A DNA stretch of 64,000 nt from Batkoa obscura. Its lineage: Eukaryota > Entomophthoromycota > Entomophthoromycetes > Entomophthorales > Batkoaceae. Positions 35,020 through 46,139 of the stretch are shown here, one piece after another. A program made the position numbers and the translations under genes. Under the pieces are notes generated by a model. That model did not search any database. It was given only the letters and a program-made list of their open reading frames with translations, and was not told where the DNA came from. The DNA lies in contig JASVEC010000032.1 in assembly GCA_030770535.1 (NCBI GenBank), positions 124,001-188,000 on the forward strand, given 5' to 3'. The first letter of the stretch is position 1. Each line of letters begins with the position of its first letter.

Positions 35020-37689
35020 TTAACTCTTCTGTACCACTGACGTTTCTAATTTCAAATCCACTTGTCTCACTTTTTCTTCACTTTCTTTATCTCCCTTCAT
35101 CCTCACTCCACTTTCATCATTACCAACTATTGCTTCAATTTCACTCCCATTATACTGACCCATCTGCCTCTGCCTACTTGACTTTTTCCTAACTGGTGTA
35201 TTTTTTTTAATTATATGGGTTGCTGTTGCAATATTTGTTTTATAAACTGAGCTCCTCTTATTGAAGCCTTCATTTAATTTATCTGTGCCCATATCGTCAT
35301 CGATTTCCGATTGCATTCGATTGGTTTGGTATTCATTATAAGTCTTTTCTTTTTTTTCTCTCTTCTTTCTTACAGGAACAACGATATGGGACTGTGTGTG
35401 TGGGATCCTTGGTATTTTATCGTTAGAATTAGAGGAGGGTAGCTCAGTAGAATATTTTTTATTATAGGGAAATGGTAAGGATTGTCTTTTGTTGTCCAAA
35501 GTTTGATGTGAAATACGGCGCGAGATCTTCAAATCTAAATCGGAGAGATCACTGGTCCTTCTAGGGTCTAAAGTGGTGCTCGTTCTCAGCTTTAATAGCT
35601 GCTCTTTATTTATGAAGGAGGATAGCGGTCGGTCATCTTCATCTTCATTTTTCTCATTTTTCTCATTCTTCTTCAAAGGTCTTATTTTTGTTTTTAGTTT
35701 CCTTTCTGGGGTTTTTCCTTGTGTTTTTCCTTGTGTTTTTTCAGTATTGGTTAATATTTCATTTAAATTTTCCTCTAAGTCATTGTTTTTAATTTTCTTC
35801 TCAGTTATTCTTCTTATCACAATGGGTGGCTCTGTGGGCGGAGGTGGTAGAGATATTGTTGGCTTAAGTGGTAATATTTGATTGACCTCATCTAAACCAG
35901 GAGATGTAAAGTTATCGTTATCAACGATTATTTCCTCTTCCATTGTTTCGCTTATTTGGCTTTCATCCCTTATTTCTGTTAAATTAGTTTCATTTGATAT
36001 TAATAATGATTCGCTTAAAATATCCTTATTTATCACCTCTTCTTCCATTTGATTTATTACTTGTTCACTTTGGTCTATTTTTTTATTACCTTCATCCTCT
36101 TCCTTATTCATTCTTTCGCCATTGATCATTAATAAAGGAGATGCTAACGATTCCCCTATATCGTTTTTAGCCGTCAAATCCTTGATGTGATTGTTTCCAT
36201 TTACTTGCTTATCAATTTCTTCATTCAAATACCGATCTTCTTTGGATTCATTTAAATCAAAATTCTGATAACTTTCGCCAAGCATATCTTCAGGTGTAAG
36301 TGCTGCTAACTCAGAGTCAATATCAATCGATAGTACTGAATTTTGGTCTTCATAGTCTATTGATTCAACTTCCTTTATTTGATTCCTAAATTTGTTAGCT
36401 TCTTCCCTTGTGAAACTTATGTATGGCTCCGCATCTAAATCTTCTGGTTGTAAATTGGCTAGTTCTGAATCAATATCTGGTAAGTCTAAACCTGCTTCTA
36501 AATCTAAATTTAATTCATCACTTTCTTGATTGACATTTTCTTCTTTTTGTACGTTTGGTAGAGGCAGAGAAAAAGAGGATGAAGAGGGTGATAATGCCCT
36601 TGGTGATCCTGAGTTGATTTCCGGTGAAAATAAGCGACTTCTTAATTCAGCTCTAGAATTATGATCCTTCGGCGAACTTGATGGTAGTGAGTTTAATGAG
36701 TGTACGCTTTTTGGAGAAACACTATGTTCATTATTGCCTTGCGGCAGTCCTCTAAGCGAAGAAAACTTGACATTACTTTTTTTATCCCCATTCAATGCCT
36801 CTCTATCCTCTATCATAATTGTTGGTTTATTACATGTTTCACTAACTACCGGCATTAAATTCAATAGTTCGTTTTCAGCCAACCCAGAGTCTTCTTCTTC
36901 CTCTTCACAATTTAACCATTCCTCCGAACTGCGTTCTATTGAACTCGAGCGGGGCTGCTTCGGACTCGATTTTGAACTAAATTTAAATAAATCACGTACA
37001 AAGTTATAAGAATCTGAACGTCGCTTCTCTTTGCCTTTTTTTGAGCCTATAGAATCCATCGACCGCCTTCCGCTTTCGTTAGCGGAACTATACTCCAGCT
37101 CTGAAGTGGCACTCGAGGTCAGAGAAGTAGTTGAGGCATGCCTTGGTGAATATGGGCAAGTTTCTAACAACGCTTGAGAAGCGTTTTTTTTGAACCAGTT
37201 TAATACTTTATCCAAATGCTTCACCCTGCCCTCCAGTGTATCTTTATCTGTCTGTAATTGGCTAACCAAAGTGTCTTTGGTTTGTACCACTTTTTTCAAG
37301 GCGTCCACACTTAGTTTGCAATGCAATAATTCTCGCTTGAAGTGCTTATTTTGTTCGGTTAAGTAATAATTTTCAATCTCTACCTTTTCCAAGGATACCT
37401 GATTTGGTAAAACCTCCGGTAAAGCATTATCCGATGAAGCATTGGATAATACAGAATTAGGACTCTTTAATGGAGATGGTAGAGACCTGGCCGGTGATAA
37501 AGGTGAAGATATCTGGGGGCTGGTTGGTGAATTTATTGGTGACGTGATTAAATTGGCACTGTCTCGATTGATATCTTCATTTAATAATGTTTTTAACTGT
37601 TTTTCAAATTGGGGGTCAAATGTCTTTGAATTATCTTTCTTTTTGTCTTTTCCTATACCCATTTTAAGCTTTGACATCTTAAAGGTCAT
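35020..37689 (-). CDS. Disordered protein with an N-terminal coiled coil, unknown function
   Basis: One exon, 889 residues from the first in-frame ATG at 37689 (MTFKMSKLKMGIGKD) to TAA at 35020. Residues 50-100 are Ser/Pro-rich, with several SP sites (SPINSPTSPQISSPLSP) that could be phosphorylated by proline-directed kinases. A coiled coil of about 70 residues follows (VEIENYYLTEQNKHFKRELL onward, to about residue 175). The rest is charged and disordered. A duplicated motif stands out: DIDSELANLQPEDLDAEPY and, about 50 residues later, DIDSELAALTPEDMLGESY. A small TQGK repeat and a Lys/Glu-rich stretch precede a basic C-terminus. A possible leader intron (GTAACT at about 37757 to TTTAG near 37709) lies upstream. 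I do not recognise the family; a cytoskeletal or cell-polarity scaffold would fit but is inference. Confidence 0.75.
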   Translation of the reverse strand: MTFKMSKLKMGIGKDKKKDNSKTFDPQFEKQLKTLLNEDINRDSANLITSPINSPTSPQISSPLSPARSLPSPLKSPNSVLSNASSDNALPEVLPNQVSLEKVEIENYYLTEQNKHFKRELLHCKLSVDALKKVVQTKDTLVSQLQTDKDTLEGRVKHLDKVLNWFKKNASQALLETCPYSPRHASTTSLTSSATSELEYSSANESGRRSMDSIGSKKGKEKRRSDSYNFVRDLFKFSSKSSPKQPRSSSIERSSEEWLNCEEEEEDSGLAENELLNLMPVVSETCNKPTIMIEDREALNGDKKSNVKFSSLRGLPQGNNEHSVSPKSVHSLNSLPSSSPKDHNSRAELRSRLFSPEINSGSPRALSPSSSSFSLPLPNVQKEENVNQESDELNLDLEAGLDLPDIDSELANLQPEDLDAEPYISFTREEANKFRNQIKEVESIDYEDQNSVLSIDIDSELAALTPEDMLGESYQNFDLNESKEDRYLNEEIDKQVNGNNHIKDLTAKNDIGESLASPLLMINGERMNKEEDEGNKKIDQSEQVINQMEEEVINKDILSESLLISNETNLTEIRDESQISETMEEEIIVDNDNFTSPGLDEVNQILPLKPTISLPPPPTEPPIVIRRITEKKIKNNDLEENLNEILTNTEKTQGKTQGKTPERKLKTKIRPLKKNEKNEKNEDEDDRPLSSFINKEQLLKLRTSTTLDPRRTSDLSDLDLKISRRISHQTLDNKRQSLPFPYNKKYSTELPSSNSNDKIPRIPHTQSHIVVPVRKKREKKEKTYNEYQTNRMQSEIDDDMGTDKLNEGFNKRSSVYKTNIATATHIIKKNTPVRKKSSRQRQMGQYNGSEIEAIVGNDESGVRMKGDKESEEKVRQVDLKLETSVVQKS

Positions 37690-38037
37690 CTTCAAATTCT
37701 TATATAAGGCTAAAACGGGAGTGAGCAACGTTATATGGGGATGTAGTTAAAGTTACCTGAGTGAAAAGATGAAAAAGGCTGACTGAATTAATTAGTAAAA
37801 ATGAACTCTTGCCTTTCTTGGTTTAAATTCAAAATGAACTAAACTGTTGAAGTTTATTAAAAATGATTGGTTCAGCCCGATCATTAGTGATTAAATTGTT
37901 TTTTTTATGAAATTTTTGGTAGATTTTTGGTTATTGGCGGGTGTTTTTTTAAAAATTCCAAATGAGTGGCATAAAGTTTTAACATTTTGAATCTTAAATG
38001 TTTAAAGTTTAAATCAATATAACACTTTTAAAAGCCA

Positions 38038-38134
38038 TATGGGGGTGTTTTTAATTTCATTAATTTTTCGATCTTTAAGCGCTAGTTAAGTGGAAAAGCT
38101 ATTAATAAGATTCTTACAAAAAATACATCCCTAT
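38038..38134 (+). mobile_element. Family A MITE, copy 18
   Basis: TATGGGGGTGTTTTTAATTT to AAATACATCCCTATA, core ATCTTTAAGCGCTAGTTAAG, slightly shortened. Confidence 0.83.
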
Positions 38135-38395
38135 AATATACTTTCATCGCTACTGGAATTTTTGAAAATGTAAATGCACTGCTTTTTAAAACAAATCAAT
38201 TGTCCAAGCCTAAGTCTTTTGAAAAAAAATATTAATTGTAAGATATTTTAGGAGGACTTCCACTCATTATCAATGATAATAAATAAAAATGCCCTTATCC
38301 TAGTACATTATCTATTTTATTGTTTTTCTCTTTAGTAAAGCTTTTAGAGAAAGAAGCATAAGTTTTTACATTTTGCTAACTTATCTTTATTATTA

Positions 38396-38493
38396 TATGG
38401 AGTGTTTTTGACTTCATCACCTTTTTATCTCAAGTGCTATTTGAGCAGGAAAATTGTTAGTAAAATTCTCAAACACAAAAATACATCCACATA
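38396..38493 (+). mobile_element. Family A MITE, copy 19
   Basis: TATGGAGTGTTTTTGACTTC to AAATACATCCACATA, core CAAGTGCTATTTGAGCAGG. ATAT flanks both ends. Confidence 0.83.
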
Positions 38494-39200
38494 TGCTTAT
38501 AATTTATAGTGTTTAAATAATAATAAAATAAAGTATAACATCCTAAAAAACCACCATCAATTATTATGAATCGGGCTAGATTTCAAGCTATTTAATAAAA
38601 GTAAATAAAAAATCATTAATTTATAATTATATAAACATTTCTATATACATTGAAATTTAAAAGTTGTTTTTGATTTATCCTTCTCAAATGTTAATTTTAA
38701 CATATTTAGTGTTGTACACTATTATAAAAAAGCTTTTTAAATATAAATTAAGATGATTTTTTGGTTTTATCTAACTAATAATCATTTATATAGTATAAAA
38801 TTGCAACAAACTATTACTAAATATAAGATTTTTTAAACCAATTGTATATTTGAATTTAAGATCTTGATCATTTTTATACAATATAAAATTCAAAAACAAT
38901 AATTGAATTTTTAACAAAAAACACATATGAATTTTCAGCATAGAAAAAATTACTAAAAACATCTAGACAGCCTTTGAGAGTGTTAAATTGCTTTTAATAC
39001 CCCCCCCCAGTTGGCAGGGACTTGTTAGGACTACTATACTATGTAGCCATTTTAAGTTCTGACTATTTTATGGATTTTTCTGAAATTTGCGATTCAAATT
39101 CAGCTATAAATTATTTCCATTTTATTGTGTCTTAAAATTTTCGTCATTTTAATAACTCAATTTTTTATTTACTTTAGCTTTAGATCAACAAATACTTTAA

Positions 39201-41295
39201 ATGATGAGTACAGTTAATAACCATGAAGTTTTAGATGGATCCAATAAAAATGTTGATATATGGTCTTCAATTTTAGACTCGGTTGCCCTCACTAAAATAA
39301 CTCCGGTTAAAAATGTGTTCTTGTTAGGTAATATAATTTACATTTATAATTGCTTAATAGCTTTAAATGAGTATCTGATTGTTATTAATGATGGTTGCTT
39401 ATGGGACTTTAGTGACTTTAGCTACTTGGTTTAAATTAATACATAATAAATAAGGTTATTTATATAATTAAATAGGAGAACCAAACTCCGGAAAAACCAC
39501 CTTTTTGAATTTTATGAAACATGAAAGTCGGGTTAGAGATAAACCTGTTACTAAAGGAGACCAGATTTTAAATACATATGAAGATGCCCCAGCCACCACT
39601 TCTGAAGAAGATTTTTTTAAATATTTAGATAAAAACCCAGTATCAACAAAATTAGCATATACACACTCATTTGTTGAACTAAAAGATGAAGAGTCAGATG
39701 GTAATTGATTATTTAAACCAAAGTTCATAACAATTAATTTTAAAAGATACAATGGCGAGATTGAATTTATATCAGCTGTCAGAACATGACCCCAAGTTAC
39801 ATGAACTTGTCAATTTAAGCTTGAATTATCACACGTATAAAGATTCTATTGCTTTGATCTTCTTAGACTGGTCAAAACCTTGGGAGTTTATAAATCAGCT
39901 CATCAAATGGTTAAGAGTTTTAGAGATAGCTTATTATAATGCTTTAGACCATGGAGGTGATCCTCGTACTATAAATGATCCAAATAGATGGACTCAAGGA
40001 ATTGCACATTTGGATGAATTAAAAGAAAGATGTAATTCAATCATTATTTTTAAATGAAATCTTTATTTATTTATTTGTCTAGTGGAGCTATTTTTAAGCG
40101 AATCAAAAGAACAAAGTAAAATCCCCCAACCTGATAATGGAGAGGAAAGCAATGATACAAAAACTAATAATGGCTCTTTAATCCCTGAAGGATGCCTTAC
40201 TAGAAATCTTGGGCTTCCGATTTTTATAGTTTGCACAAAGGTATTTATATATTTATAATAACATTATTTATTGATTTCAATAGTCAGATAAAATTAAACA
40301 AGTGGTTCGAGATGCTGAACTAAGCGAGAGACATTTTGATTTTATTCAACATTCACTCAGGGCTGTTGGGTTGATGTGTAATATTAGTCTTAATTGTTTT
40401 AATCTTTAAACTGACCTTTTTAGATGGTGCTAGTTTGATTTATACATCTACTCTTCGCCCAGATTCCTTTTCCTTGTTGAGAAATTACCTTTTATACCGC
40501 CTGTTTTCTGTAACAATATCCAATACGAATCAAAGTACAGATCCTTCTAATACTCAAGCACCTTCTACCTCCATCCTTCCATCCTATTTAAATCATTTTA
40601 AAGTAAAAGGACGTTTTATGGAAAGAGAAAGAATATTTATACCAAGTGGATGGGATTCTTATAACAAAATTCGGATCTTAGATTCTAACTTTGATTGTGA
40701 AGCAGTTCAAGAAGGAACTGCGATTGACCTTTACAATGAACTTTCATCACATCTTCCAGCTCATCATTTAGCTAAAGTGAAAAAAGAGGAGGATGAAGAA
40801 GAAATTATGTCTTTTAATGAAGCTTTTTCGTCAATGATACCACTTCCCTTTTCATCAAAAAATGTAAGCTTGATATATTGATAAAGATTGACCTAACTCT
40901 TTTTTAGAAAGATTTGGAAACTTCTTATATTATTCCAGAACCTGAGCAACAATTTTTGGCTGCTCATTATGCTATGTTCCAAGGACTTGATTCTTCTAAT
41001 TTTTTCAAAAGTCAAATGCCATATGTTGGTACCGTAGGAATGGTTGGAAAAGGAGACCATACTGTAAGGATTAATTTAAAAATATTCATGCAATTATTAA
41101 CATTTATTTAGAATACCACTGAGTCAAAAGTAAGAATATCATTTTTTTATAGTTAACAGAATCAAAGCTTAAAACCTAAATAATATATAAAATTTAAATT
41201 TTATTTTTTAGGTTGATACAGGTACAACAGAAAGCGCAGCTTCTGGGAATTCCTTCTTCAAAATGTTAGCTATGAAAGATAGTTCTAATAATTAA
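39201..41295 (+). CDS. Cytoplasmic dynein light intermediate chain
   Basis: Subunit of cytoplasmic dynein 1 that binds the heavy chain and cargo adaptors. Exons 39201-39327, 39476-39700, 39747-40031, 40083-40240, 40284-40377, 40424-40863, 40908-41063, 41112-41129 and 41212-41295 give 528 residues. A Ras-like fold begins with the P-loop GEPNSGKTT (43-51). Family blocks follow: DSIALIFLDWSKPWEFINQL, LGLPIFIVCTKSDKIKQVV, FDFIQHSLRAVGLMYGASLI and FMERERIFIPSGWDSYNKI. The C-terminal part contains IIPEPEQQFLAAHYAM and ends in a Ser/Thr-rich tail. Exon 8 is only 18 nt. All joins keep phase. Length is normal for fungal LIC. In fungi this protein serves nuclear migration and endosome movement. Confidence 0.93.
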
Positions 41296-41941
41296 AAAAG
41301 TTAGCATACATAACTTAGCATACATTTTATTGGATGCGCGATATTTTGATTCATAAAAATTAATTATATAAAGTGGGGTATATAAAATCAGTAACTTGGT
41401 TTCAGTTTTTTTTGTAATAAGTTTAAATTATTTTTATAATTGTTCATAAAGCCTTATATAATGTTTAAGTTTTATTTAATCATAAATTAATATATTAATA
41501 TAGTTTTAGTAATCTTTACTAATGAAATATTGTGTTAAGTAATTATTACAATGAGAACATATTCCCTGTTCAGTATGTCCACTTTTAATGTAGACTAAAA
41601 TTTTAAAAATTCATTAGTTAAGTTTAGAATGAAAAAACATGGCTACATTTTGGAGCAGATATTTCTGAATATGAAGAGTAATATTTTAATTAACATGGTC
41701 TTAAATGAACTTCTTAAAAGTAACTACAACTGAGTTAATTGAATTTCATCTAGTAGAGACCTTTTCAAAAGATTGACGATGGCTATTAAAAGTGATACAT
41801 AACTCAAGTTGTAAATTAGACTCAAACAGGAATAGAATTTTAATTGCAAATATTTAAGAGTTAAAATTGTTTGTCGTAATTAGTCCGGTTTTAAATCATT
41901 GAAAAATTAAGTTCTATTTTTGAAAACTTTTATTTTTTAAA
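41296..41941. other. Intergenic, no feature seen
   Basis: Spacer between the dynein LIC stop and the inferred TBCK start. No repeat or open frame recognised. If TBCK starts upstream of 41942, an extra 5' exon would lie here. Confidence 0.5.
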
Positions 41942-44926
41942 ATGTATTTGAAAGACCAAATTAATGAAAGAAAAGTCAATGAGATAATAACAATAAATAA
42001 GTAACTAGCTTTAAATATAAAGATGTTTAAATTAACTGATTTGTATTAGTTTTGATTGTTTATTTAAAAGGGAGTTGGCAGCAATAAAATTCAATTTTGA
42101 AAAGGTCCATTTGGAAGATATACTGATTAAAGTCAACGAATTAAAGGTAAATCCTATGATACTAATCCCAGTTATTTTTTTAATGTTAATATTATATTCA
42201 GCAATTAAATCATCCAATATTCAATCAAATAATTGATATTATTGTTTGTAAACAAAGTAATCTGTTAAGCCAATTTCATTATGTTTAACTTAATCTTTAT
42301 CTATAGATAACCAAATAATAATTATACAAGAGTATAACAATTGTAATGACGAGAATACCAAAGAAAAAAATTTAATATCGATTAATAATGAAATTGAAGA
42401 AGAAGAGATTAAAAAGATAAAACTATTATTTTTTCAATTAATTAATGGCATTTCGTATTTAAAAAGTATTAATATTATTTCCTTTATTGGTAACTTGAAT
42501 CCTAAAACAATCTATCAATACAAACTAAATATTATAAATGATAATAATAGCGAGGTAATCTAATGATAACATGATACTTGTATTTGCTAATTATATTTAT
42601 TCAAGTAGTATTTAATTAAATTACCCTATTTTTATCTAAATTATTTATCTAATAATGGATTATTATTCAATTATGAGCATACGTAACTAAATTTATTAAA
42701 TGCAATTAAAAGCTGACTAACAGTTAAATAGGGATTTATATTATTGTTCGCCAGAATATTTAGTAAGTATATTAAGAGAAGAAAAGACTATTATATTGGA
42801 TGAAAGAGTAAGTATATTATATAATACTATCATGTTTAGAACTAACTAATAAATAAATAGAGTGATTTATGGAGTATAGCTATAGTTATAATTGAAAAGA
42901 TATTGAGAAAGGAAAAGATTATTCAAGACTATCTAATTTATCACAAAAGTCAATCAATTACTACTATCCAAGAATATTTTGTACAATTACTAAACTTGTT
43001 AAAAGATAAAGAGGAATATCAACTATTTATACAATTCATTGAAAATAAAATAGTAAATATAAATAATGAAAAGAATAAGTTATTGGAACTTTGGTCAATT
43101 ATTAAACCATTATTGAATTTAGATGTTAATCATCGTACTTCAATCAACTCGTTAATAACATCTAATTATTTTGCAAATTTCAGATTAAAGTTATTACAAT
43201 TTGATTTGTATTGTAATGAAATTGAGTATTATCAAAAGAATGGATTAAGTAAGGACTATAATACCAATTTAATAGCATTAAGTGAAGCTTATTATCTATT
43301 CAAAATTAATAACAATGACAATAATAATAGTAATTATAATAATTCAATTGAAGACAAAATACAATACTGCACAATAAATAATAATGAAGTGAATAGTAAA
43401 GAGTATAGAATCATACAGTTAGTTAATAAGGAAATTGTCATAAACAATGATGATAATGATAATTATAAAAAGAACGATTTTTTATTCTTTAAGTTGAATA
43501 CAACATTTGATGTCAATAATACTAATTCAAGGACCTTAATAAAATACAAAAAGTTAATACTAGAATATCCAAAGAGTGCGTCAATAATTAAGCAAGAATA
43601 TTACAATAACAATCAACAGGAAGAGTTGATTAAAAAATATTATTGTGGAAGATTATGGGCCAGTTTGTTAAATATCAACAAGGATTTTGAAACGGAATAT
43701 TTTAATCTAATAAAATATTTACCTTTTTTAGAGGAAAAGCAAATTTTAATGGATCTACCAAGGTGCCATAATTATCATGCTTTGTTAAACTCAAAGCTTG
43801 GTCAATTGAAACTAAAATCCATTATCAAGTCTTTCTTATTCAATAATCCTAATTTCGTTTATTGGCAAGGTAATATTAATAATAATACTATGATGTGAAT
43901 AGTATTATTTACTATTTATATAGGTTTAGATTCAATTGCAGCTACATTTTTAACTATTAATTATATGGAAGAAGCAATAAGTTATAAGAGTATGGAGCAG
44001 TTTATCAAAAAGTATTTAAGCAATTTATTTTTAAAAGAAAACAATCAAATATTAAATGAAAAAATGGATCAGATGGAATTATTATTGAAATATTTGGATC
44101 CTACTTTGGCTAATCATCTATCTCATATTGAATTAGAGCCTAAATTTTATTCGGTTTCTTGGTTCCTTACTTTATTTACTCGTAAATCTTATTATTATTA
44201 CTATTTTTATACATATTAATAATTTATTTAGATGTATTTCCATTTGATAAGATTTATCAACTGATTAGTAATATCTTAAAATATGACCCAGAATATACAA
44301 TCTATTTAGCCAGTACAATATTAATTTATTACAAAAAGAAATTACTAAAGAAGAACTTTAATGAAGCAATTCATTTATTTTCTAATAATTTAAAGGACTT
44401 AGATTTAGGTTGGATATTAACTCAGTCTACGTATTATTATGATAAGTATTTGATTACGTTTCACAATAATATTCAAAACCAAAATCAATTTTTACCTTTT
44501 AATCCAGAACTACCTTTCCTAGATTTATCCGATTTAACCCTTCCAACTATCAACAATAATAACATTTCACAATTAGAATATCTACTACTTGATTGCAATA
44601 AAAGTGTTGCATTGAATAAAGATAAAGAAACAATGGTTGAACAGCCTGTACATTATAAAAATAGCATTATCTATGATCCAGAGGATGATTTAATTAGTCT
44701 AATTAAGTTTTTAAGTTTCAAAAGTAAACTTAAGACTGTTATCTTAAGTAATGATTTAGAATATTCTACTAATTTGACTCATCATTTAATCAAACACCAA
44801 GTACCTTTCGTTGGTTTACCTTTAGCCTTACCTCAAAATTGTAATTGTAATCCTGGCTTCATTGGGGGTTCTGGGGCTAAAAAGGAAAAGCCAAATGGCT
44901 TTAAATCCTTATTTTGTACCTGTTAA
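41942..44926 (+). CDS. TBCK: TBCK: pseudokinase-TBC domain protein
   Basis: Homolog of TBC1 domain-containing kinase, in animals a subunit of the FERRY endosomal mRNA-transport complex. Exons 41942-42000, 42050-42146, 42202-42256, 42307-42554, 42609-42682, 42732-42807, 42861-43869, 43924-44181 and 44232-44926 give 856 residues (human about 893). The kinase-like domain keeps AAIKF and KVNELKQLNHP but the HRD loop reads IISFIGNLNPKTI and DFG is lost; YYCSPEYL and SDLWSIAIVIIEKIL follow. The TBC domain (about 470-680) keeps the arginine finger in ILMDLPRCHNY (about 499-509) and the glutamine finger in FVYWQGLDS (about 536), then HVFPFDKI, so Rab-GAP activity looks possible. The C-terminal rhodanese-like region is short and lacks a Cys in its loop. 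The first exon and start are the least certain part. Confidence 0.87.
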
Positions 44927-46139
44927 AAATGGAAAATAAAAATTCACCATGTTTGTTATTTAAGATTTTAAATAGTATATCTTTTAAATTTCACGTTATA
45001 TAGGAAGTGAGCAAATGAACAAAACAAAAAATAAAGTTCGAAGTATCTTCGATTAGTTCTTTATCTTTAATATGTTTATCGTATATCTAAATGTTTTTAG
45101 AGGTCTGCATCTAAATTCATGTTGCCCTTCTTATTACTGTGACTGATATCTTATTCACTTAAACTCAGTTGATCAATTCCTTCTTACTACCAACTTTTCG
45201 TTTATTTTTTCAACAATTCAGTTATCCTGATTTAGCTGTACTAAACTTGTTTTTACCTCTGAATACTTGTTTTCCACTATAGCCTTTTTTTTAATGTCTT
45301 TTGGCTCAGTGTAAATTTTATTTGCTTCTCCCAACGATTTCATTTTTGGTTATGATTTTTGACTCCTGACAATATTTTGGATTAAGCCTTTTAAAAACCA
45401 TTACCAACCCCTCTTTCTGTAATTCTTCTAATCTTTTCTTTAAATTGTTTAAATAAAAATCTTCTCTAAATCTAGGCCTTTTGAATTACCTTTATCTTCA
45501 TGTTGAAAATTACTATTATTATAATATCTACAGACATCTTGTTTATAGAGGTATTTAATACAAAGACTTGGTTTAAAATAATAATTATTGAATTAATGGT
45601 TTACTGCCAATAATACTAGCTGTATACTTTTCTTTTAAGAAATATTATCATTATGCTTCTTTTTTTCTTCATAATATTTAATAAAAAAAATTAAACTAGC
45701 ATTATCATAGAGTTAACAGGCAAACTGAAAATATCTTTAGTTATATACCATATTTCTTAGTTGACAAGTTATGGTCCTATTAATATTTAATCGTCTTCAT
45801 TTAGTTGTCATAGTCATAATATAGCTATTCTTTTATTTATAATTTAAAGATAAAACTTAAATAAATGCACTATTTTTGTTTTTTATTTTTAAATTACAAA
45901 TAAAACAATAATACTTTTACATAGTTGAATTTATATTTTATTGAAATTATTAATATTACTAATAGTGATTTGTTCAATCATTAAACCTCTTTGAACTTAC
46001 AAACATTCTTTTTTTTGGAAAATTATTTCATCCCAGGCCAACCAATCATTTCTCTCTGGAATGCCCGCAGTAATTTTTAAAAAAACCATACATATAAAAG
46101 ATTAATTTGCTAATTGTTTTCTATTCAAAGCCAAAAAAA
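44927..46139. other. Intergenic, possible coding remnants
   Basis: 1.2 kb between TBCK and REI1. Minus-strand frames at about 45080-45530 carry coiled-coil-like pieces, for example NLKKRLEELQKEGLVMVF near 45430, broken by stops. I could not assign them. The REI1 promoter lies at the right end. Confidence 0.45.

Larger units (their letters stand above)
37690..39200. other. Intergenic with two family A copies
   Basis: 1.5 kb between the divergent starts of the coiled-coil gene and the dynein LIC gene, so it contains both promoters. It holds family A copies at 38038 and 38396 and a run of nine C at 39000-39008, the only such homopolymer noticed. No coding signal seen. Confidence 0.6.
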
